From HGM04593 sp045647745 (GTDB lineage: Bacteria > Bacteroidota > Bacteroidia > Bacteroidales > Bacteroidaceae): 18,645 nt of DNA. The stretch spans positions 1 through 18,645 of the forward strand of contig JAZRMQ010000070.1 in assembly GCA_045647745.1 (NCBI GenBank), in the 5' to 3' direction. The notes beneath the pieces are model-generated. The model ran no database searches and was not told the DNA's origin. It worked only from the letters and a program-made list of their open reading frames with translations. How positions within the stretch are numbered: the stretch's first letter is position 1; each line of letters begins with the position of its first letter. This document shows, piece after piece, positions 5,022 through 13,659 of this stretch. Position numbers and translations under genes: made by a program.

Positions 5022-7151
5022 TTATTTCTTGAGCCATCTATCCAGCCAAGCGAAGAATGTGCGCTGCCAAAGAATTCCGTTCTGTGGCTTTAGCACCCAG
5101 TGGTTCTCGTCGGGGAACAGGAGCAACTGCGCAGGGATACCCTTTAGACGCGCTGCGTTGAATGCTGCCATTGACTGTGATGAAAGAATACGGTAGTCGC
5201 GGTCGCCGTGGATGAGCAGTATTGGTGTGTCCCATTTGTCTACGAACTTGTGGGGTGAATTTGCATATGAACGTTTTACGCCCTCGCTCTGCTCGTATGG
5301 TGCTCCGCCTAAATCCCAGTTAGGGAACCAGCTTTCCTCGGTCTCGTAATATTGTTGCTCCATATTAAAGAATCCATCGTGTGCGATGAATGCCTTAAAG
5401 CGTTTCTGGTGGTTGCCGGCAAGCCACATTGCCGAGTATCCGCCAAAGCTTGCTCCTACACAACCCAAGCGGTCTGTGTCAACGTATGGCTCTTTGCAAA
5501 TATCGTCTATGGCGCTCAGTAGGTCGCTCATACAGTTACCGCCATAGTTGGTGCTAATCTCTTCGTTCCACGCAAGGCCGAATCCGGGGAGGCCGCGACG
5601 GTTGGGAGCAATGATGATGTAGCCGTTGGCTGCCATCATCTGGAAATTCCAACGATAGCTCCAGAATTGGCTGACGGGTGACTGTGGACCACCTTCGCAG
5701 AATAGCAGGGTGGGATATTTTTTCGCTGGGTCAAAGTGTGGAGGGTAGATAACCCAAGAGTGAAGGTCTTTGCCGTCTACTGTCTTGCACCAACGTGCCT
5801 CAACCTTGCCTGTTGCTATCTGGTCAAAGATGTGTTTGTTCTCATTTGTGAGCTGTTTAACCTCGGCTCCGGGCTTTGCCTTCATTGTGTAAATGTCGGC
5901 AGGTGCACTCATTGACACTCGTGTCATTACAAGGTTTTTGTTGCCGAGCATTGCCACAGAGTTATAGTCGTGGTTGCCCTCGGTCATCTTTGTCAGCTTG
6001 CCTTTGAGGGTAATATTGTAAACTTGTGTTGTGCCGTGCCAAGTGCCGGTGAAGTAGAGGCTTTTGCTGTCGGGAGCCCAACAGTAGCTGTCGACGTTGC
6101 TGTCGAAGGCTGTAACGCCGTTGGCGTCGGGTGCTCCGGTAAGATAGCTGCGCTCGCCGGTTGCAAGGTCCATAATGCTGAGGCGAATTTGGTCGCTCTC
6201 GTAACCGTCGCGCGCCATACTTGTCCAAGCAATTTTCTTGCCGTCGGGTGAGAATTGTGGCGCGTTATCGTAGCCGTAGCTTGAGCGTGCCTCGTCGAGC
6301 TTGCAAAGATTGGTGGTTGTGCCGCTGACGAGGTCGTATAGATAGATATCAGTGTCGGTGCTCAGTGTGTAGTCGCGGCCGCTCTTTTTGATACAAGAGT
6401 AGGCTATTTGCTTTGAATCGTTGCTCCACGCAAGCTGCTCTGCGCCACCGAACGGGCGGTTGGGGCAGTCGTAAGCAGTACCTTCGAGAAGGTCTTTGCC
6501 TTCGTCGATTGATGTGCCGTCAAAGTTTGCAATGAAAGGGTGGGGTGCGTCATTCAACCACTCGTCCCAATGTTTGTACATTAGGTCGTTGACTACAAAG
6601 CCTTTTGCAAGGGGTAGGTCGGGGTGAATGTCGGCTGTGGTGGGCTTAATTTTGATACGTTTGATAAGTATTACTTTACTTTCGTCGGGCGAAAAGAGAA
6701 AGCCCTCAATGTCGCTTTCATCATTTGTAAGCTGTTTACGTTCTGTTCCGTCGGGGTTCATCTCCCACACTTGACTGCTGCCGCTTGCATTGGAGAGAAA
6801 AGCAATTTTTGTACCACCTTTTATCCAAGCAGCGCTGCTCTCGTTAGCGGTTGTAGTTGTCAATTTGCTGCTGTTGCCGCCGTCGGCATCCATAATGTTA
6901 AGGGTGTGGTGGCTCTTGTTCTGCTCCACACTGTAGTAGCTTACACCATAGATGATGTTCTTGGCATCGGGCGATACGCTAACCTCGCCAATGCGACCCA
7001 TTGCCCACAATGCTTCGGGGGTCATCACGCCGCCCTCAATCTGTATGTTTGATTTACCGATAGGCTCAACGGCTCCGTTGCCATCGTTTGTGGCAGTGGC
7101 TGTGCCTGTAATTGCTATTGCCGCCATAATTGCTATGCTCTTTTTCATCAT
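5022..7151 (-). CDS. dpp5: S9 family dipeptidyl peptidase, DPP5-like
   Basis: This serine peptidase of the prolyl-oligopeptidase (S9) family has 709 residues. It is expected to remove dipeptides from peptide N-termini in the periplasm. A signal peptide (Lys-Lys then an Ala/Ile-rich core, residues 1 to about 20) is followed by a beta-propeller built from SPDAKNIIYGVSYYS, SNASGSSQVWEMNPDG and FSPDGKKIAWTSM type WD40-like repeats. The C-terminal alpha/beta hydrolase domain has the nucleophile in GASFGGY (S568), the acid in HGDRDYR (D652) and the base in DENHWV (H684). The C-terminal end and DLMYKHWDEW match Porphyromonas DPP5 closely as I remember it, a family that prefers hydrophobic penultimate residues. 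The start is the first ATG of ATGATGAAAAAG. The promoter is at 7226-7256. The MFSD1-like transporter downstream suggests a peptide scavenging pair. Confidence 0.92.
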   Translation of the reverse strand: MMKKSIAIMAAIAITGTATATNDGNGAVEPIGKSNIQIEGGVMTPEALWAMGRIGEVSVSPDAKNIIYGVSYYSVEQNKSHHTLNIMDADGGNSSKLTTTTANESSAAWIKGGTKIAFLSNASGSSQVWEMNPDGTERKQLTNDESDIEGFLFSPDESKVILIKRIKIKPTTADIHPDLPLAKGFVVNDLMYKHWDEWLNDAPHPFIANFDGTSIDEGKDLLEGTAYDCPNRPFGGAEQLAWSNDSKQIAYSCIKKSGRDYTLSTDTDIYLYDLVSGTTTNLCKLDEARSSYGYDNAPQFSPDGKKIAWTSMARDGYESDQIRLSIMDLATGERSYLTGAPDANGVTAFDSNVDSYCWAPDSKSLYFTGTWHGTTQVYNITLKGKLTKMTEGNHDYNSVAMLGNKNLVMTRVSMSAPADIYTMKAKPGAEVKQLTNENKHIFDQIATGKVEARWCKTVDGKDLHSWVIYPPHFDPAKKYPTLLFCEGGPQSPVSQFWSYRWNFQMMAANGYIIIAPNRRGLPGFGLAWNEEISTNYGGNCMSDLLSAIDDICKEPYVDTDRLGCVGASFGGYSAMWLAGNHQKRFKAFIAHDGFFNMEQQYYETEESWFPNWDLGGAPYEQSEGVKRSYANSPHKFVDKWDTPILLIHGDRDYRILSSQSMAAFNAARLKGIPAQLLLFPDENHWVLKPQNGILWQRTFFAWLDRWLKK

Positions 7152-7225
7152 TTGTATATATGTTTTAATTTATGCTTGAAAAATGTATAAATATAAGTTT
7201 ATGTTGCTTTATGCAAAATTTGTTG

Positions 7226-7256
7226 CAAATTTACTCATAAAAATAGTTATATGCAA
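7226..7256 (-). promoter_or_regulatory. Bacteroides-type promoter for dpp5
   Basis: On the minus strand the -7 element is TAAATTTG (7233-7226), a full match to TAnnTTTG. A TTG -33 element lies at 7256-7254 with a 20-base spacer. It is 75 bases upstream of the dpp5 start. Confidence 0.6.
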
Positions 7257-7304
7257 TCATTAATTCTTAAAATATGAATGTTAATAATATTAAATGATTA
7301 ATGG

Positions 7305-7335
7305 TTGTAATTTAATCGGTTTTTGTTTATCTTCG
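7305..7335 (+). promoter_or_regulatory. Bacteroides-type promoter for GH2 gene
   Basis: A TTG -33 element at 7305-7307 is followed after 20 bases by TATCTTCG (7328-7335), one mismatch from TAnnTTTG. It would start transcription about 35-40 bases before the GH2 ATG. It diverges from the dpp5 promoter. Confidence 0.6.
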
Positions 7336-7379
7336 CGAAGATTTATTGAAATATTCTGATAAATGAATAAAACCATAAT

Positions 7380-10300
7380 ATGATGAAAAAAATGAAAAAA
7401 ACTTTCTTAATCGTGGTGATGTTGCTGTCTACGATGGCATCGTTCGCTGCGTCGTTTCCACAGGATTGTGGCGTCTATCGTCTTGTAAACGTTGCAACAG
7501 GCAAGGCCGTTACGAATGGTAATGTGGCTGCGCATAATGTCTATCTGAGCGTGGATGCAATTGACAATACTTCTCTGGGGCAGGAGTGGGCTTTTGTCTC
7601 TCTTTCGGCAAAAGAGTCATCTTTTGTGCTCTACAACGAGAATTACGGGCAGGCTATTGATATGGCCTTGGCTTCATCGACTCCCGGTAAGCTCTTGCAG
7701 TGGGAGGCTACCTGCACCGATAATCAATCGTTTATGGTGAATGTTGTCAATGAGGCAGAAGGTATAGTACAGCTACTGTGTAAAAGTGATAACGAACTTG
7801 TGCTGGAAGTGCAGAATGATGGCTCATTGTTAATGAAAAAGAATGCTACGGGCGAATATACTCACTTTAAGTTGGAGTTTGTAAAGTCTGCTTCGATTGA
7901 TTATTTGCCGATAATTGATAGCTATTTCATTATTCAAGAGTTGGGTAGTGGACTTGCTCTCAACACTCGTGGTAACAACAAGAACGATGCTCGTGTTTAC
8001 CTAGACAATTACAACGAGGGTAGCAAGGAGGACTTTATATGGCAACTGCGTCGCACAGCCGGCAATGTGGAGTATTGTCAATTCTATGGCCCTTATTTTG
8101 GAAAAGCCATCGACGTTTCTATCAACGTCAAGAACTACCCTCTTCTTTGGGACCCCTCTTATAGCAATGAAAATCAGCATTTGCAATTTGTTCCGTTAGA
8201 GGGCCGAAAAGGAGTTTATTATATCCAAATAAAGACTAAAGGCTCTTGGTATAGTATGAAAGCCGATGGAAATAATCTCTCTATGGTATCAGGCTATGGT
8301 GCCGGTTCATTGTTTACTATAAAAGAGGTTGTCCCCGACGATGTACCAATGCCAAATGTCTGGGAGGATGAGACCTTTTTCGGAGAGAATAAGGAGAATG
8401 GTCGTGCTGCATATATGCCATACTCTTCGGTTGCGAAGATGAAAGCCGATGCACGTTATGATTTTCCGTGGCTCGACCCTGAAAATGCCGAATTCTTGAA
8501 TCTCAATGGAGAGTGGAAAATTAAATGGGTTGAGACTATTGCCGAACGTCCCGGCAAGGATGCTTTCTGGGGTGATAATGTAGATGTATCGGCTTGGAAC
8601 ACAATTAAAGTGCCATCTTGCCTTGAGATGGAGGGTTACGGCGACCCATTATACATAAATGTAGAGTATCCATTCAACAACAATCCTCCGCTCATTGAGA
8701 TGAAAACAGGTTTGTTGAACTCAGTGGCATCTTATCGCAGGGATTTTGATGCTCCTGCAAATTGGAGCGACAAACGAGTGTTCCTGCATTTTGATGGTAT
8801 TTATGGAGCTTCATTCATTTGGATGAATGGTAAGTATGTGGGTTATACCCAGAGTGGCAATAACGATGCGGAGTTTGACGTAACAGCTCATCTGCGCGAG
8901 GGAAAGAACAATGTTTGTGTTCAAGTAATCCGTTGGAGTGATGCATCTTACCTCGAGGGGCAGGATATGTGGCATATGAGCGGTATACACCGTGATGTGT
9001 TCCTTTTTGCTGCACCAAAGACATTTGTACGCGACCATTATATAACAAGCGTGCTCTCAAAATCTGATGCTTACACCGCTGGCTCAATGACGGTTGCTCT
9101 TGAGATGGATAATCGCGATGGCAATGCTGTTGCGAAGAGTGTAGATGTTGCGCTTCTCGCTCCCAATGGCGACGAGGTTGCAAAGAAAAATGTACTCTTT
9201 GATTTTGCAGCGGGTGAGGGGGTGAAAACTGCTAATATTGTGTTTGAAAATCTTTCAGGCCTGCAACTCTGGAGTGCCGAGACACCTAACCTCTACACCG
9301 TTGAGGTTGTGCAAAAGAATGCAGCCGGCAACGAGGAGTATGTGTTCTCAACAAAATATGGTTTCCGCAATATTGAAATAAATAATGGTCTTGTATACAT
9401 AAACGGAGAAAAGGTGTTGTTTAAGGGCGCTAACCTGCAGGATACTCATCCGGTAACCGGTCGTTCGGTTGATGTTGAAACAATGCTTAATGACGTAAAG
9501 ATGATGAAACAGGCCAATATGAACACTGTTCGTACAAGCCACTATCCTCGTCAGGCAAAGATGAATGCAATGTTCGACTATTATGGTCTTTATTGTATGG
9601 ATGAGGCCGACCTCGAGTGTCACTATAGTTGGGAGATGGGCAAAGAAAATGGCGGTATAACCAATGAGGATAGCTGGAAAGCGCAATATGTGGACCGCAC
9701 CGTGCGTATGGTGTATCGCGACCGCAATTTCCCATCAATCATCTTCTGGTCGCTAGGCAATGAGAGTGGTGGTGGAAAGAATTTTGCTCATACATATGCT
9801 GCAACCCGTGCACTAGATCCACGCCCCATTCACTACGAAGGTGCTTCGCGCGCGGGCACAGCTCACTCTGATATTTATTCAGAAATGTATCCACTCTTGA
9901 CAGAGGTTGATCAACACGCCAACGGAAAGGATGATGCAAGTTATCCTTATTATGGAAACACAAAGGGACAGCCATACTTTATGTGTGAATATGCACACGC
10001 AATGGGTAACGCGGTCGGTAATCTACAGGAGTATTGGGATGCTATCGAAAACAGCAAGTATGGTATCGGCGGTTGCATTTGGGATTGGGTCGACCAATCA
10101 ATCTATGATGCAAAGGATATAAAGGCTGGCAACTTCAAGGTTAATGGTATGAATAAATACCGTACAGGCTATGATTATCCCGGCCCGCATCAGGGTAACT
10201 TTGTAAACAATGGCCTTGTGGCTGCCGACCGCGCTTGGAGCCCGGAATTGACCAATGTAAAATATGTATATCAATATATCAAGTTTCTTAATTTTGATAC

Positions 10301-11708
10301 CGCTTCGGGCAATTTGATTGCTAAGAACGATTATGATTTTATCTCTCTTGACGAATTCTATTTGAAATATACGATACTTGTTGATGGAGTATCTGTAGAA
10401 ACAGGAAAGGTTGATATGCCGAAGGTACTCCCCGGAGAGTATGCTACCGTTAAGATTCCTTATACAGCAGTAGAGGCTGATGGCTTGGAGGTTATGCTCA
10501 ATGTGGAGGTTTGCTATAAAGATGAACAAAGTTGGGTGGGTGCCGATTATGCTATTGCTACAAAGCAATATACGTTAGCCGAGCGCAATACATCTTCTCT
10601 TGCTGCTAATGGAAACGAGGAAATTTCTCTTGAAAATACATCTGATGGCTACAAGGTGAAGAGTGCGGCGATGGAGATGCACTTCAACCGTGAAGGCACA
10701 ATGCTCTCTTGGGTGGTAAACGGCAAAAATCTTGTTGTTGAAGGTCCTGAATACAATAACTATCGTTGGGTGGAGAATGACTTGCCGACAGAGACACTTG
10801 AAAAATATAACGAAAAGAATGGAATTCAGTCAAAGTCGGCAACTTTCACTTTGAGTGAAGATAAAAAGCAGGTCAAGGTTGTTATAAATGCATCAGGTTG
10901 GTTCTGTACGTATAAATTTGTTTATACGATAACAGCCGATGGTTCAATGCTTGTAGATGCTTCGTATAACGTAGTCGCAAAAGACGCACGCCGCATCGGT
11001 TTGTCTTTGGTGTTCCCGGCCGAATTTGAGCAGGTTGAATATTATGCCTATGGTCCGTTTGAAAATTATGTCGACCGCAGGGGTGGTTCAATGCTTGGTC
11101 GTTACTATACAACCGTAAGTGATATGTTTGAGCCTTATCCTAAGCCCCAGAGTATGGGCAATCGTGAGGGCTTACGCGATTTGTTGCTCTTCAACCCTGA
11201 TGAGGGTTATGGCATTAAGGTGCAGACACGCGGTGATGTTGCCTTCTCATTGTTGCATTACAGCGATGTCAATTTGAAAAGGGCTAACCACACTTGGGAG
11301 CTTGAGAAGGGTAATGTATACGCCCACTTCGATTGTGCACAAAAGGGTATTGGCAATGGTAGTTGCGGCAATGTGGCGACTTTGGACAAATATCTGATAC
11401 CGCAAGGTAAGGATTATAGCTGTTCGCTGCTGTTTACCCCTGTGTCTGGCATTGAAAGTGGTGTCGAGGATGTTGTGGAGAATTTGTTGCGCTTTAGTGT
11501 GGTTGATGGAAAGCTTGTTTGCAATGGTCACCTCGACGCGTCAACCTCGCTGGTGGTATATAATATGGGTGGCGTAAAGGTTGCCGATACTGTTGTTCCT
11601 GCTTCAACCGATAGAGCAGAGCTCTCTTTGCAAGGCTTGCCACACGGCTCGTATATTGTTGTTGTCAAGAGCGATATTAACACCCGTGTTTATAAATTTT
11701 TACTATAA
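7380..11708 (+). CDS. Secreted GH2 beta-galactosidase-like enzyme with C-terminal sorting tail
   Basis: This 1442-residue glycoside hydrolase is much longer than LacZ-type enzymes (about 1020 residues). A signal peptide (residues 1 to about 24) is followed by two beta-trefoil/ricin-like segments, starting near GVYRLVNVATGKAVT and SYFIIQELGSGLALNTRG (to about 320). The GH2 sugar-binding, immunoglobulin-like and TIM-barrel domains come next. The acid/base is E795 in FWSLGNESGGG and the nucleophile E870 in CEYAHAMGN, a spacing like that of E. coli LacZ E461/E537. The LacZ-type domain 5 follows (YYAYGPFENYVDR). The last 75 residues (SLVVYNMGGVKV ... RVYKFLL) look like a type IX secretion C-terminal domain, implying display or release outside the cell. 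The exact sugar is not certain, but the LacZ-type residues favour beta-galactosides. Confidence 0.92.
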   Translation: MMKKMKKTFLIVVMLLSTMASFAASFPQDCGVYRLVNVATGKAVTNGNVAAHNVYLSVDAIDNTSLGQEWAFVSLSAKESSFVLYNENYGQAIDMALASSTPGKLLQWEATCTDNQSFMVNVVNEAEGIVQLLCKSDNELVLEVQNDGSLLMKKNATGEYTHFKLEFVKSASIDYLPIIDSYFIIQELGSGLALNTRGNNKNDARVYLDNYNEGSKEDFIWQLRRTAGNVEYCQFYGPYFGKAIDVSINVKNYPLLWDPSYSNENQHLQFVPLEGRKGVYYIQIKTKGSWYSMKADGNNLSMVSGYGAGSLFTIKEVVPDDVPMPNVWEDETFFGENKENGRAAYMPYSSVAKMKADARYDFPWLDPENAEFLNLNGEWKIKWVETIAERPGKDAFWGDNVDVSAWNTIKVPSCLEMEGYGDPLYINVEYPFNNNPPLIEMKTGLLNSVASYRRDFDAPANWSDKRVFLHFDGIYGASFIWMNGKYVGYTQSGNNDAEFDVTAHLREGKNNVCVQVIRWSDASYLEGQDMWHMSGIHRDVFLFAAPKTFVRDHYITSVLSKSDAYTAGSMTVALEMDNRDGNAVAKSVDVALLAPNGDEVAKKNVLFDFAAGEGVKTANIVFENLSGLQLWSAETPNLYTVEVVQKNAAGNEEYVFSTKYGFRNIEINNGLVYINGEKVLFKGANLQDTHPVTGRSVDVETMLNDVKMMKQANMNTVRTSHYPRQAKMNAMFDYYGLYCMDEADLECHYSWEMGKENGGITNEDSWKAQYVDRTVRMVYRDRNFPSIIFWSLGNESGGGKNFAHTYAATRALDPRPIHYEGASRAGTAHSDIYSEMYPLLTEVDQHANGKDDASYPYYGNTKGQPYFMCEYAHAMGNAVGNLQEYWDAIENSKYGIGGCIWDWVDQSIYDAKDIKAGNFKVNGMNKYRTGYDYPGPHQGNFVNNGLVAADRAWSPELTNVKYVYQYIKFLNFDTASGNLIAKNDYDFISLDEFYLKYTILVDGVSVETGKVDMPKVLPGEYATVKIPYTAVEADGLEVMLNVEVCYKDEQSWVGADYAIATKQYTLAERNTSSLAANGNEEISLENTSDGYKVKSAAMEMHFNREGTMLSWVVNGKNLVVEGPEYNNYRWVENDLPTETLEKYNEKNGIQSKSATFTLSEDKKQVKVVINASGWFCTYKFVYTITADGSMLVDASYNVVAKDARRIGLSLVFPAEFEQVEYYAYGPFENYVDRRGGSMLGRYYTTVSDMFEPYPKPQSMGNREGLRDLLLFNPDEGYGIKVQTRGDVAFSLLHYSDVNLKRANHTWELEKGNVYAHFDCAQKGIGNGSCGNVATLDKYLIPQGKDYSCSLLFTPVSGIESGVEDVVENLLRFSVVDGKLVCNGHLDASTSLVVYNMGGVKVADTVVPASTDRAELSLQGLPHGSYIVVVKSDINTRVYKFLL

Positions 11709-11774
11709 TATGAGTCTTTTCTTAGGAAAAAGATGATATTTTGAAAAGATTTTATGTTTTTTTGTGCAAAAACG

Positions 11775-11804
11775 TTTGTATTTGAATAATTTAATGTAAT
11801 TTTG
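11775..11804 (+). promoter_or_regulatory. Promoter for small lipoprotein gene
   Basis: TTTG (11775-11778), an 18-base spacer and TAATTTTG (11797-11804, full TAnnTTTG match) form a Bacteroides-type promoter about 70 bases before the lipoprotein ATG. The 166-base gap from the GH2 gene otherwise holds only T-rich sequence and a 15-codon open frame at 11811-11858. Confidence 0.6.
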
Positions 11805-11874
11805 CACAAAATGAAAAAGAGGCAACCGAAACGCTATGAAGGGAGTAGGTGTATTTAAATAATATTATACAGTT

Positions 11875-12072
11875 ATGAAGAAGTTTTTCTATGTAGCAGT
11901 ATTGGCTCTCGCTTGTGTATCTTGTGGCCAGGCAGAGAAGGCAGAAGAGGCTAAGGCAGAGGTAGTTGCAACAGACATCGTTCCTGCTGCAGCAACAGAG
12001 GTTATTCCAGCAGCAGCTCCGGGTCCTGATGCAGGTGGTAATGTAGCTACTGAGGTTATCCCAGCTGAGTAA
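11875..12072 (+). CDS. Small Ala/Glu/Pro-rich lipoprotein, unknown function
   Basis: This 65-residue protein has a lipoprotein signal, MKKFFYVAVLALACVSCG, with Cys17 as the likely lipidated residue; the -3 residue is Cys rather than the usual Leu. The mature part has about 48 residues, is low in complexity and contains three related units (ATDIVPA, ATEVIPA, ATEVIPA) separated by Ala- and Gly-rich linkers. No enzyme motif is present. It has its own promoter and a strong terminator pair, so it looks like an independent unit. A structural or envelope role is possible but nothing in the sequence decides it. Confidence 0.75.
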   Translation: MKKFFYVAVLALACVSCGQAEKAEEAKAEVVATDIVPAAATEVIPAAAPGPDAGGNVATEVIPAE

Positions 12073-12084
12073 TTTTAGCCCGTC

Positions 12085-12151
12085 AGAAGTTTAGAAGCCT
12101 AATAATCCGTTGTCCGCAAGGGCAAGGATTTGGCTCTAACCTTCTATTTTT
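12085..12151 (+). terminator. Long stepped hairpin with GCAA tetraloop and T-run
   Basis: Successive paired blocks close on a GCAA loop at 12116-12119: AGAAG (12085-12089)/CTTCT (12141-12145), TTAG (12091-12094)/CTAA (12136-12139), AGCC (12096-12099)/GGCT (12132-12135), ATCC (12105-12108)/GGAT (12126-12129) and TTGTCC (12110-12115)/GGGCAA (12120-12125). ATTTTT follows. It reads as the first terminator of the lipoprotein gene or as a small structured RNA element at its 3' end. Confidence 0.6.
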
Positions 12152-12171
12152 GAAAATTACAAGATTATTAT

Positions 12172-12205
12172 ACGCATCGGTCGAATGGCCGGTGCGTTTT
12201 TATTT
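12172..12205 (+). terminator. Intrinsic terminator
   Basis: ACGCATCGGTC (12172-12182) pairs over 11 bp (two G-T pairs) with GGCCGGTGCGT (12187-12197) around the loop GAAT, followed directly by TTTTATTT. It is the second terminator after the lipoprotein gene and insulates mtaB. Confidence 0.8.
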
Positions 12206-12259
12206 ATCCGGCAACGGCACTCTTTCAGCCTCTGTTTTGAGTATTATTTCTCCACTCAA

Positions 12260-12291
12260 TTTCTATATTTCGAAAAAAGGTGCTATTTTCG
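12260..12291 (+). promoter_or_regulatory. Probable promoter of mtaB operon
   Basis: TTTC (12260-12263), a 20-base spacer and TATTTTCG (12284-12291) give a Bacteroides-type promoter with one mismatch in each element. Transcription would begin near 12298, after the upstream in-frame ATG at 12280, which supports ATG 12322 as the mtaB start. Confidence 0.5.
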
Positions 12292-12321
12292 CAGAAATTT
12301 GGCACAATCCATCTAAGGACA

Positions 12322-13659
12322 ATGATAGATAAGACGGTATTCAAGGATAAAAAGGCTGTTTATTACACGCTTGGTTGTAAACTGAATTTCTCGGAGACGG
12401 CAACTATTGAAAAACAGTTGCAGGATGCTGGCATACGCACTGCAAAGCGTGGCGAGGTGGCAGATATTTGTGTCGTTAACAGTTGTGCTGTTACGCAAGA
12501 GGCCGAGAAAAAATGTCGTCAGGCAATACATAAATTGGTGCGTCAGCACCCGGGCGCTTTTGTTGTGGTCACGGGCTGTTACGCACAGCTCTCTGCCGAG
12601 AAATTGGCGCAAGAACCGGGTGTCGGTGTCGTTCTTGGAATAGATAAAAAAGGCGATGTTCTTGAATATATTACAAAAAATATAGAGAATGCTAATAGTG
12701 GCGAGTGGTATGTGCAACCGACAAAGGATGTCCGTAACTTTGTGCACTCCTGCTCGCGTGGCGACCGTACGCGCTACTTCCTAAAGGTACAAGACGGCTG
12801 TGATTACTATTGTACATATTGTACAATACCCTTTGCAAGGGGGCGCAGCCGTAACCCAAAGATTGAAGAGCTTGTTGAACAGGCGCAGAGGGCTGCTGCC
12901 GAGGGTGGCTCGGAGGTGGTGATTACCGGTGTCAATATTGGCGATTTTGGCAAGTCTACCGGTGAGTCGTTTATCTCTCTGGTCAAGGCTTTGGATGCTG
13001 TTGAAGGTATATCACGCTATCGAATATCATCGATAGAGCCCAATCTGCTCACCGACGAGGTTATTGAGTATGTTGCTCAATCCCGTGCTTTTATGCCGCA
13101 TTTTCATATACCGCTTCAAGCCGGCAGTGACGAGGTGCTGAAATTGATGCACCGCCGTTACGATACAGCCCTTTTTGCATCTAAAATTGCAAAGGTTAAA
13201 GAGAGGATGCCCGATGCCTTTATAGGCGTTGATGTCATCGTGGGCACGCGTGGTGAGAGTGAGGAACTTTTTGAAAAGGCTTATGATTTTATAAAGGGAC
13301 TCGATATATCACAGTTGCACGTGTTCAGCTACTCGGAACGTCCGGGAACTCAGGCTCTGAAATTAGGCGGTGCCGTTTCTCCGGCAGAGAAGCAACGTCG
13401 CAGCAGGGCGCTCATTGCTTTGAGCGAAGAGAAACGTCTAGCCTTTTATGAGCGTCACTGTGGTGCAGAGGCTGTAGTGCTGTTCGAAAAACCACGCTCG
13501 GGAATGCCTATGGGAGGCTTTACCGGGAATTATATTCGTGTAGAGACCGAGCCCGACTCCTCATTGGTGAACCGCCTTGTTCGTGTGCGCTTGGGGAGCT
13601 TTAACGAGGATAAATCGGCGCTGATGGTTGCCGAGATAATTGAGGTGCTTGACAAATGA
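12322..13659 (+). CDS. mtaB: tRNA t6A37 methylthiotransferase MtaB
   Basis: This radical-SAM enzyme converts t6A at position 37 of tRNA to ms2t6A. From ATG 12322 it has 445 residues, the normal size. The N-terminal methylthiotransferase domain has the three cluster cysteines in LGCKLN (C19), NSCAVT (C55) and TGCYAQ (C86). The radical-SAM domain has CxxxCxxC in DGCDYYCTYC (C160, C164, C167). A TRAM-like RNA-binding domain ends the protein. LGCKLN rather than GCQMN points to MtaB rather than MiaB or RimO. An in-frame ATG at 12280 would add 14 residues, but it precedes the likely transcription start. The stop overlaps the next start by 4 bases (ATGA), so the genes are probably translationally coupled. 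Confidence 0.93.
   Translation: MIDKTVFKDKKAVYYTLGCKLNFSETATIEKQLQDAGIRTAKRGEVADICVVNSCAVTQEAEKKCRQAIHKLVRQHPGAFVVVTGCYAQLSAEKLAQEPGVGVVLGIDKKGDVLEYITKNIENANSGEWYVQPTKDVRNFVHSCSRGDRTRYFLKVQDGCDYYCTYCTIPFARGRSRNPKIEELVEQAQRAAAEGGSEVVITGVNIGDFGKSTGESFISLVKALDAVEGISRYRISSIEPNLLTDEVIEYVAQSRAFMPHFHIPLQAGSDEVLKLMHRRYDTALFASKIAKVKERMPDAFIGVDVIVGTRGESEELFEKAYDFIKGLDISQLHVFSYSERPGTQALKLGGAVSPAEKQRRSRALIALSEEKRLAFYERHCGAEAVVLFEKPRSGMPMGGFTGNYIRVETEPDSSLVNRLVRVRLGSFNEDKSALMVAEIIEVLDK

Noticed and set aside
12150..12332. 60-codon open frame before mtaB
   Set aside because: It spans an intrinsic terminator and the mtaB promoter and has no recognisable sequence features.
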